DNA of 64,000 bases from JAXLWB01 sp046328715 (lineage in GTDB: Bacteria; Chloroflexota; Anaerolineae; Caldilineales; Caldilineaceae). The notes below the pieces were generated by a model, which was not told the origin of the DNA, ran no database searches, and saw only the letters and a program-made list of their open reading frames with translations. Positions 43,009 to 50,230 of this stretch are shown piece by piece (within the stretch, counting starts at the first letter, position 1; the number at the start of each line of letters is the position of its first letter). Where the stretch lies: positions 321,081 through 385,080 of the forward strand of contig JAXLWB010000002.1 in the NCBI GenBank assembly GCA_046328715.1, given 5' to 3'. Made by a program: the position numbers and the translations under genes.

Positions 43009-45441
43009 ATGCCACAAGGAATCAACAGCGCCACAGTGATCGGTTCAGGCACGATGGGTGCTGCCATCGCTGGACATCTGGCAGGTGCGGGTATCCCGGT
43101 CACATTGCTCGATATTGTTCCCAACGAGCTGACTGCCGAGGAAGCCGCGGCCGGGTTGACATTGCAACATCCCAAAGTACGAAATCGTATTGTTCAGGGT
43201 GGTTTTGATCGCATGATCAAAGCCAAACCCGCCAATCTCTTTAGTCAAGATGTCGCCAAGCTGATCAAGACGGGCAATCTAGAGGACGATTTTGAGAAAG
43301 CCATCGGTCAGAGTGACTGGATTATCGAAGTCATTGTCGAAAAGCCGCAGCCCAAGCAACAGTTAATGGAGCGCATCGAAAAGGTTGCTAAGGCAGATGC
43401 CCTTGTCACCACCAACACATCCGGTATTCCGATCCATCTGATCAGCGAAGGGCGCAGTGCTGCCTTTAAGAAACGCTTTATGGGCACGCACTTTTTCAAT
43501 CCCCCGCGCTATCTGCATCTGCTCGAAATCATCCCCACGCCCGACACCGACCCCGCACTCGTGGCCAAGATGAAGAGCTTTGGTGAGAACGTGTTGGGCA
43601 AAGGGGTCGTGATCTGCAAGGACACGCCTAATTTTATCGCCAACCGCATGTTCAGCTACTTCCACAGCGACCTGATCCAGTTCGCCATCGAAAATGAGTA
43701 CACCGTGGAAGAGGTAGATCGGCTGACTGGCGAGTTGCTCGGTCGCCCCAAGACCGGTGTCTTTCGCCTGGCCGATGTGGTCGGCATCGATGTCGCCGCC
43801 CTGGTGGGCGACAATCTCTACGCCATGATCCCAGACGACGAAGATAGCGAGATGCTCAAGGCCAAGGAGATGTCCGCCGTCCTCAAGACCTTGATTGATA
43901 ACAAACTGCTCGGCTCCAAAACCGGGCAAGGCTTCTACAAAACTGTGACCGACGAAAAGGGCAAAAAGGACTTTTGGGCGCTCGACCTCGAAGCAGCGAT
44001 CAAAGGCAAGGTCACCTATGTGGCTCCCAAGAAACCGCGCTGGAGCAGCGTCGGCGATGCCAAGGATCTGCCACTGGCTGAGCGCCTGCGCAGCTTGACC
44101 GACGCCCACGACGCCGCCGGAGATCTGATCTGGCACACGATTTCGCACACCCTGGCTTATGCCTCCAAGCGCGTCCCCGAAATTGCCGACTCGATTGCCG
44201 ACATCGACAATGCCATGAAATGGGGCTTTGGCTGGGAACTCGGTCCCTTTGAAACCTGGGATGCGCTCGGCGTCAAGGCGACCACCAATCGCATGAACAG
44301 TGAGCACATCACCATCGCCCCCTGGATCAAGGAGATGCTGAGTGCGGGCAATGAGAGCTTCTACAAGTTCGAGAATGGCACCACGCTGGTCTACGATCCG
44401 CAGGAGAAAAACTACAAGCCAGTCGCCAAGAGTGAAAAGACCCTGCGCCTGGCCGATGTCAAACGACGCAAACCAGCGCTCGAGAAGAACGAATCGGCCA
44501 GCCTGCACGACATGGGCGACGGCGTGTTGCTGCTCGAATTCCACTCCAAGATGAACACCTTTGACCCCGACAGCTTTGAGATTATCGAGAAGGCAGTGGA
44601 GCGCTTACATGGCAACGCCAACGGCCTGGTCGTCGGTAATGAAGGCGACCATTTCTCAGCGGGTGCCAATTTGGCTGTCGTCGGTTTTGCCGCCCAGGCC
44701 GAACAGTGGGACGAAGTCGAGCACATGATCAAACATGGGCAGGATATGTTTATGGCCCTGCGCACCGCCCCGAAACCCGTGGTTGCCGCTCCTTTCAATA
44801 TGGCCCTCGGCGGTGGCGTTGAGGTTTGTCTCGCCTCCGACAAAATCATCGCCCATGCTGAAACCTACATGGGTCTGGTCGAGTTGGGTGTCGGTTTGAT
44901 TCCCGGCTGGGGTGGCTGCAAGGAGATGGTACGCCGTCACATCAGCCCGCACATGAAGGCCAGCAACGTCAACCCGATCCCCTATGTGCGCAGCGTCTTC
45001 GAGACGATTGCGATGGCCAAAGTGTCAACATCGGCGATGGAAGCACGCGATCTGGGCTATCTGCTGCCGAGCGACACGATCGAGCTCAACCGTGATCACC
45101 AACTGGCCGAGGCTAAACGTCAGGTGCTCGCCCTGCTCGATGGCTATCAGCCGCCAACGGTCAAGGGCAACGTCTACGCCTGTGGCAAAGATGTGCTCGC
45201 CAGCACCAAGATCGAAGTCTACGGCATGCAACAAGGCGGCTTCATCAGCCAATACGACGCCTATCTCGCCAACAAGCTTGGCTACATCATCTGCGGCGGC
45301 GACCTGAGCGAACCCGCCTGGATGGACGAGCAATACTTCCTCGACCTCGAGCGGGAGACTATCCTCCACCTCGCCGGTCAACCCAAGACTGCCGAACGGG
45401 TGATGAACATGTTACAGACAGGCAAACCTTTACGAAATTAA
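43009..45441 (+). CDS. 3-hydroxyacyl-CoA dehydrogenase/enoyl-CoA hydratase fusion
   Basis: Two-domain beta-oxidation enzyme of 810 residues. The N-terminal dehydrogenase has ATVIGSGTMGAAIAGHLA (NAD site), VTTNTSGIPIHLI, FMGTHFFNPPRYLHLLEIIP and CKDTPNFIANRMF. The C-terminal crotonase domain has GDHFSAGANLAVV and ALGGGVEVCLASDKIIAH, then GLIPGWGGCKEMV. The order dehydrogenase-hydratase is the reverse of FadB and matches FadN-type proteins. AACAAGGAG precedes the ATG. The thiolase that completes the cycle follows. Confidence 0.94.
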   Translation: MPQGINSATVIGSGTMGAAIAGHLAGAGIPVTLLDIVPNELTAEEAAAGLTLQHPKVRNRIVQGGFDRMIKAKPANLFSQDVAKLIKTGNLEDDFEKAIGQSDWIIEVIVEKPQPKQQLMERIEKVAKADALVTTNTSGIPIHLISEGRSAAFKKRFMGTHFFNPPRYLHLLEIIPTPDTDPALVAKMKSFGENVLGKGVVICKDTPNFIANRMFSYFHSDLIQFAIENEYTVEEVDRLTGELLGRPKTGVFRLADVVGIDVAALVGDNLYAMIPDDEDSEMLKAKEMSAVLKTLIDNKLLGSKTGQGFYKTVTDEKGKKDFWALDLEAAIKGKVTYVAPKKPRWSSVGDAKDLPLAERLRSLTDAHDAAGDLIWHTISHTLAYASKRVPEIADSIADIDNAMKWGFGWELGPFETWDALGVKATTNRMNSEHITIAPWIKEMLSAGNESFYKFENGTTLVYDPQEKNYKPVAKSEKTLRLADVKRRKPALEKNESASLHDMGDGVLLLEFHSKMNTFDPDSFEIIEKAVERLHGNANGLVVGNEGDHFSAGANLAVVGFAAQAEQWDEVEHMIKHGQDMFMALRTAPKPVVAAPFNMALGGGVEVCLASDKIIAHAETYMGLVELGVGLIPGWGGCKEMVRRHISPHMKASNVNPIPYVRSVFETIAMAKVSTSAMEARDLGYLLPSDTIELNRDHQLAEAKRQVLALLDGYQPPTVKGNVYACGKDVLASTKIEVYGMQQGGFISQYDAYLANKLGYIICGGDLSEPAWMDEQYFLDLERETILHLAGQPKTAERVMNMLQTGKPLRN

Positions 45442-45472
45442 TTGGGGATTGCAGATTGCAGATTGCGGATTT

Positions 45473-45503
45473 GCTGTAGAACAAGATAGTTTCTTGTTTG
45501 TGC
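45473..45503. repeat. ACAAGATA-type inverted repeat
   Basis: GTAGAACAAGATA pairs with TTTCTTGTT. One of four dispersed copies (27008, 27051, 59594). A GATTGCA-type heptad run precedes it at 45446-45470. Confidence 0.65.
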
Positions 45504-45515
45504 CTGAATATCAGG

Positions 45516-45699
45516 TAATACACAACAACGAAATAAGAAATAAACGAAACATACGACTCAACACTTCGTTCCTTTCATAATTCGTTGTTGTTTCCCGAAT
45601 GAATAGATAGCTCAATAATACACAACAACGAAAGAAGAAATAAACGAAACATACGATTCAACACTTCGTTCCTTTCATAATTCGTTGTTGTTTCCCGAA
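45516..45699. repeat. Two 84-base direct repeats, 100-base period
   Basis: Copies at 45516-45599 and 45616-45699 differ at two positions only. Each is itself an inverted repeat (ACACAACAACGAA ... TTCGTTGTTGT). They lie between the beta-oxidation fusion gene and thiolase, filling most of a 388-base gap without a gene. Confidence 0.9.
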
Positions 45700-45741
45700 A
45701 AGCTCGATAGTTACGTTCATACGTTCAACTCAACAATTACT

Positions 45742-45806
45742 TCCGTGTTCCTTCTGTCCGTGTTTAGTATTTTGAAACGACTAAACACGGACAGAAGGAA
45801 CACGGA
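45742..45806. repeat. Perfect 27-bp hairpin upstream of thiolase
   Basis: Arms 45742-45768 and 45780-45806 are exact complements around an 11-base loop; it ends 23 bases before the thiolase ATG. It could block read-through or influence translation. Confidence 0.9.
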
Positions 45807-45829
45807 GATGGGAATAAACGGAGAAAAAC

Positions 45830-47005
45830 ATGCCAAATGCTGTCATTGTATCGGCTGCGCGAACAGCCGTTGGAAAGGCACCGAAGGGGAGCCTTCGCAC
45901 GATGCGCCCCGACGATCTGGCTGCCGAAGTAATCAAGGCCGTCGTCGAGCGGGCGGGGATTGAGGCGAGCCAGGTCGAGGATGTCGTGCTTGGCTGCGCC
46001 TTTCCCGAAGCGGAACAGGGAATGAACATGGCGCGCATCGCCGCCTTGCGTGCTGGAATGCCGGAGTCTGTCTGTGGCCAGACAATCAATCGCTTCTGCT
46101 CCAGCGGCTTACAAAGTATCGCTACCGCCGCTAATCAGATTATGGCCGGACAGGGTGAAATCATCATTGCCGGCGGGGCGGAGAGTATGTCGCGTGTGCC
46201 GATGGTGGGCAACAAGTTTAGCGCCAACCCTTATCTGGCCGAGCAATATCCGGCAGTTTATGTGGGAATGGGCATCACCGCCGAGAACGTGGCACGCAAA
46301 TACAGCGTCAGCCGTGCCGACGCTGACGCCTTTGCCCTGCGCAGCCATCAACGGGCCGCCGCCGCGCTCGAAGCCGGTAAATTCGCCGACGAAACGGTCA
46401 AGCTCGATGTGACGGTCAAAACCGGGGCAGGCAACGAAGTCAAACAGACCAGCTTTGTCCACGCCCAGGATGAAGGCGTGCGCAAAGATACCTCAGTCGA
46501 GGCACTGGGCAAGCTCAAGCCGGTCTTTCATGTTAAAGGGACGGTAACTGCCGGCAACAGCAGCCAGACTAGCGACGGGGCCGCCGCGCTGTTGATGATG
46601 AGCGAAGAGAAGGCCAAGGCGCTCGGACTCAAGCCGCTGGCCCGCTTTATCAGCTTCGCTGTCGGTGGCGTTGGCCCCGATGTGATGGGCATCGGCCCAA
46701 TTGCCGCTGTGCCCAAGGCGCTCAAGCTAGCAGGCATGACCCTCGCCGACATCGACCTGATCGAACTCAACGAGGCCTTTGCCGCCCAAGCCTTGGCCGT
46801 GATCCGCACGCTGGAATTTGACGAAGAACTCACCAACGTCAATGGCGGGGCCATCGCCCTCGGCCATCCGCTTGGCTGCACCGGCTCCAAACTGACCGTG
46901 CAGATCCTGCACGAACTGGAACGGCGTAACAAGTCGGTCGGCATGGTGACGATGTGCATCGGCGGCGGTATGGGTGCGGCGGGGATTTTTGAGCGGATTA
47001 ATTGA
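45830..47005 (+). CDS. Acetyl-CoA C-acyltransferase (thiolase)
   Basis: Thiolytic cleavage of 3-ketoacyl-CoA, the last step of beta-oxidation. 391 residues: VIVSAARTAVGKAPKGSLRT, active-site nucleophile C90 in INRFCSSGLQS, IIAGGAESMSRVP, NGGAIALGHPLGCTGSKL (catalytic His) and MCIGGGMGAAGIFE (second Cys). It is downstream of the dehydrogenase/hydratase fusion, giving a complete FadN-FadA-like set, although a hairpin-rich spacer lies between. The last eight bases overlap the convergent ATPase gene. Confidence 0.95.
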   Translation: MPNAVIVSAARTAVGKAPKGSLRTMRPDDLAAEVIKAVVERAGIEASQVEDVVLGCAFPEAEQGMNMARIAALRAGMPESVCGQTINRFCSSGLQSIATAANQIMAGQGEIIIAGGAESMSRVPMVGNKFSANPYLAEQYPAVYVGMGITAENVARKYSVSRADADAFALRSHQRAAAALEAGKFADETVKLDVTVKTGAGNEVKQTSFVHAQDEGVRKDTSVEALGKLKPVFHVKGTVTAGNSSQTSDGAAALLMMSEEKAKALGLKPLARFISFAVGGVGPDVMGIGPIAAVPKALKLAGMTLADIDLIELNEAFAAQALAVIRTLEFDEELTNVNGGAIALGHPLGCTGSKLTVQILHELERRNKSVGMVTMCIGGGMGAAGIFERIN

Positions 47006-48140
47006 GACGGAAGCTACTCAAGGCGGAGAGTGGAACGACGGTGACACTCTCTGCCAGCGGATAGCTAAGCGTACCTGGATAGACGACAATTAATTGATCT
47101 AATTGCAAATCTGCAAGTGCAGTACGCATGGAAGGTGTGAATGATGGCGCATCCGAACGTTTGAATTCCACACCTAGCTTGCGACCATTTTTCAGCAACA
47201 AAAGATCAAGTTCCGCGCCTGCATGGGTTGCCCAAAAATAGGCAGCGTCCGGGCGAATTGTCTGTAGCGTTTCACATAAGGCGTATCCTTCCCAGGATGC
47301 GCCTATTTTATTGTGTGTCAATAGTTCCAGTTCGTTACGAATGCCTAATAAGTAGTGCAACAATCCACTATCGTTGATGTAGATCTTAGGCGACTTCACC
47401 TGGCGTTTGCTTATGTTGGCAAACCAGGGTTGTAACTGATTGACCATAAAGCTGCTCGTCAAAATGTCGAGATAATTACGTGACGTCGGTTCGGAAACGC
47501 CCAGTGCGCGAGCGGCCTCGGCGTTATTCCATACCTGACCGTGATAGTGGCCAAGCAGCATCCAAAAGCGCAAAATCGCTTGAGATGGTATGGTGATCCC
47601 CAACTGTGGTAGATCGCGCTCAACAAAGGTTTGCACAAAATTTTTACGCCAGGTCAGGCTATTCTCATCGTTGTCTGCCAGATACGATAATGGAAAGCCT
47701 CCGCGTAACCAATGGCGCGCCTGGTGTGCAGATCCCACCTCACTCAACGTAAAGCCACCCATTGTTATCGTTTCTGCTCGACCCGCCAATGATTCGGATG
47801 ATTGACGCAATAAGGTAGGTGAGGCGCTCCCCAAAATGAGAAAACGCGCAGGAAGTGGGTCACGATCAACCAAGACTCGTAGAACCGGAAAAAGATCGGG
47901 GCGACGTTGCACTTCATCGATCACGACCAACCCTTGCAAATCGCGCAGCGCCAACATCGGTTCATTCAACCGGGCCAAGCTGACTGGATCTTCTAAATCG
48001 AAGTAATTGAGCGTATTAGGCAATACAAACGTACGTGCCAAGGTTGTCTTCCCACATTGGCGAGGGCCAAGCAAGACAACAACGCGACTGCGTTCCAATG
48101 CCTGCTGAATTTGGGCGGTAAGGTCAAATCGTTGAATCAT
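46998..48140 (-). CDS. AAA ATPase with DUF4143 domain
   Basis: 380-residue P-loop protein. Walker A LLGPRQCGKTTLARTF, Walker B LVVIDEVQRRPDL, sensor region RFLILGSASPTLLRQ, then a helical DUF4143 domain (WEGYALCETL, GAELDLLLLKNGRKLGVEFKR), the latter resembling a nuclease-like core. Such genes are frequent in bacterial accessory regions; function is unproven. ATG at 48140 starts at MIQRFDLTAQIQQAL, the usual family start. It marks the left edge of the accessory region. Confidence 0.88.
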   Translation of the reverse strand: MIQRFDLTAQIQQALERSRVVVLLGPRQCGKTTLARTFVLPNTLNYFDLEDPVSLARLNEPMLALRDLQGLVVIDEVQRRPDLFPVLRVLVDRDPLPARFLILGSASPTLLRQSSESLAGRAETITMGGFTLSEVGSAHQARHWLRGGFPLSYLADNDENSLTWRKNFVQTFVERDLPQLGITIPSQAILRFWMLLGHYHGQVWNNAEAARALGVSEPTSRNYLDILTSSFMVNQLQPWFANISKRQVKSPKIYINDSGLLHYLLGIRNELELLTHNKIGASWEGYALCETLQTIRPDAAYFWATHAGAELDLLLLKNGRKLGVEFKRSDAPSFTPSMRTALADLQLDQLIVVYPGTLSYPLAESVTVVPLSALSSFRLN

Positions 48141-48222
48141 CCGGGAATGATAACACATCAGTGCTATATCTTGAAAATCAAAAGACTCACCTCGTATTTT
48201 CAAGGTAGGACGAGGGCGTTTC

Positions 48223-48281
48223 TCAGAACCCTGCACGTAAGTAAGGGGAAGAAGCGCCCTTACTTACGTGCAGGGTTCTGA
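48223..48281. repeat. Perfect 25-bp inverted repeat
   Basis: Arms 48223-48247 and 48257-48281 are exact complements with a 9-base loop. It abuts the truncated antitoxin fragment and is related to the palindrome at 16407-16454. Confidence 0.88.
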
Positions 48282-48413
48282 ATCGACAGTCTACCCCACA
48301 ACTTGACAGGCACCCGCGGCGAGTTGGAGATCCTTGCCCGCTTCCCCGACCAGCCGCCGGTACGTATTACCCAGTTTGAGGAACTGAGTCGGCCGCCATC
48401 TCAAACTGATTGA
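48282..48413 (+). pseudogene. 3' remnant of XRE-type antitoxin gene
   Basis: An open frame without a start reads TRGELEILARFPDQPPV ... ITQFEEL to a stop at 48411, resembling the C-terminal beta part of XRE antitoxins (ALGG-x-LE-hydrophobic-ARF). Its 5' half is missing: a stop lies at 48279 within the 25-bp inverted repeat. Tentative because it is short. Confidence 0.45.
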
Positions 48414-48540
48414 TCACAATCTCCTCATCGGAAAACTCGGCTACCAATTTGAGTTTGCGGCCTATGCCGGCGATCATACGTTGGAGGGTGGTGATGTGCA
48501 ATGCAAGACAACTCGTAAAATGTAAGAAACGCCCTGTCAT
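48367..48540 (-). pseudogene. Second antitoxin-like remnant, convergent
   Basis: A 57-codon frame reads ALHITTLQRMIAGIGRK ... LKLVAEFSDEEIVI, again resembling an XRE-type antitoxin C-terminus but without the helix-turn-helix. Its ATG overlaps the WD40 stop as ATGA, so it might still be translated. It overlaps the forward remnant in a partly palindromic stretch (48372-48407), suggesting an inverted duplication. Confidence 0.4.
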
Positions 48541-49571
48541 CGTTTCGCCTTGTCACCCTGTCCGCTTTGTGGTTCGACCAACTCTAAACAATAAAGTGCC
48601 CCCGCCGCATCGCCCGCCACGACCAACGTACGCCCTTCGTGCCGCGTCACTGCTACACATTGCGGCGCACCATCCAAGCCGATGGAGACAAGCACCTGCC
48701 CCGTCTCAATACTCCAGACTTTGAGCGTGCGGTCATCCGAAGCGGAGACGATCCGCTTGCCGTCGATCACTGCCACGCCGCGGACCCAGTCTTCATGCCC
48801 GCTCAGCGTTTGCTCAACCACGCCACTTTCCAGATTCCAGACTTTGAGCATGCGGTCATCCGACGCAGAGACGATCCGGCGCCCGATACCATCGGCGGCG
48901 TCAATCACCGCCACGCCGCAGACACTGGCTTCATGCCCGATCAGCGTTTGCTCCAACGCGCCGCTTTCCAGATTCCAGACTTTGAGGGTGTGGTCAGATG
49001 AAGCGGATACGATCCGTTGCGCGTCAATTACCGCCACGCAGAGGACGTAAATTTCATCCCCGATCAGCGTTTGCTCTACTGTCCCACTTTGCAGATTCCA
49101 GACTTTGAGCGTGCCGTCATCCGACGCAGAGACGATCCGTTGCGAGTCAATCACTGCCACACCGAAAACAATGTTTTCATGCCCGCTCAGCGTTTGCTCC
49201 ACTGCTCCACTTTGCAGATTCCAGACGCCGAGCGTGCCGTCAGCCGACGCAGAGACGATCCGTTGCGAGTCAATCACTGCCACACTGAGGACACTTCTTC
49301 CATGCCCACTTAGCGTTTGCTCCACCTTTCGAGATGAATTCTCAGTGGAACCAGTCCCACTTTGCAGATTCCAGACTTTGAGCGTGCCGTCATCCGACGC
49401 AGAGACGATCCGTTGCGAGTCAATCACTGCCACGTCGTTGACCAAAGCTTCATGCCCGCTTAACGTTTGCTCCACTGCTCCACGAGATTCAGACTTTGAG
49501 CTTGTCCTCCCCAAATACGCCAGCCGACGGCGATCGTTGCCGTCAATCACTGCCACGACACTGTCTTTGTG
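48537..49571 (-). pseudogene. C-terminal WD40 half of the split NLR-like protein
   Basis: Continuation of the WD40 propeller of the gene at 49547-52459 in a different frame. It encodes six more EQTL-x-GH blades (for example LSGHEALV, LSGHGRSV, LSGHENIV, LIGHEASV, LSGHEDWV) and a divergent last blade ending in YCLELVEPQSGQGDKAKR. The break is a C4 run at 49572-49575 where the neighbouring repeat has C5; adding one base joins both halves into about 1,300 residues. The blade nearest the break (49473-49581) has several small deletions. It may be a real lesion, a phase-variable tract or a sequencing error. Confidence 0.8.
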
Positions 49572-50230
49572 CCCCTCAGCGTTTGCTCCACTGCTCCACT
49601 TTGCAGATTCCAGACTTTGAGCGTGTTGTCACTACCCCAAATACCGCCAGCCGACGAGACGATCCGTTGCCAGTCAATCACTGCCACGCCGGAAACACTG
49701 TCTTTGTGCCCCCTCAGCGTTTGCTCCACTGCTCCAATTTGCAGATTCCAGACTTTGAGCGTGTTATCATGCGACGCAGAGACGATCCGTTGCGAGTCAA
49801 TTACTGCTAGGCCGCGGACTGGAGATTTATGCCCCCTTAGCGTTTGCTCCACTGCTCCAATTTGCAGATTCCAGACTTTGAGCCTGCCGTCATACGACGC
49901 CGAGACGATCCGTTGCGAGTCAATTACTGCCACGCTGCTGACGGAAAATTTATGCCCGCGCAACGTTTGCTCCAGCGCACCACTCTCTAGATTCCAGACT
50001 TTGAGTGTCCGGTCATCCGACGCCGAGACGATCCGTTGCGAGTCAATCACTGCCACAGCATTGACATCTCTTTCATGACCACTAAGGGTCTGCTCGACCG
50101 AGCCTGTAGCGAGATTCCAGACTTTGATCGTGCGGTCACCTGAGGCGGAGACGATGCGGTTGGCGTCGAGCACCGCCATGCTGTCTACTGTATCTTTATG
50201 CCCTGTGAGGGTTTGTTCGAGTGCTGGTGA
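48700..50230 (-). repeat. About 13 tandem WD40-encoding units of about 123 bases
   Basis: Units are nearly identical at DNA level, with recurring words such as CAGATTCCAGACTTTGAGCG and ATCCGTTGCGAGTCAATCAC. This implies recent duplication and makes copy-number change and misassembly likely. Confidence 0.85.

Noticed and set aside
43363..44544. Minus-strand open frame of 393 codons
   Set aside because: Antisense to the hydroxyacyl-CoA dehydrogenase/hydratase fusion; open only because of codon bias.
49017..50078. Plus-strand open frames with a repeated Cys/Thr-rich peptide
   Set aside because: They are antisense shadows of the tandem WD40 repeats, not a real repeat protein.
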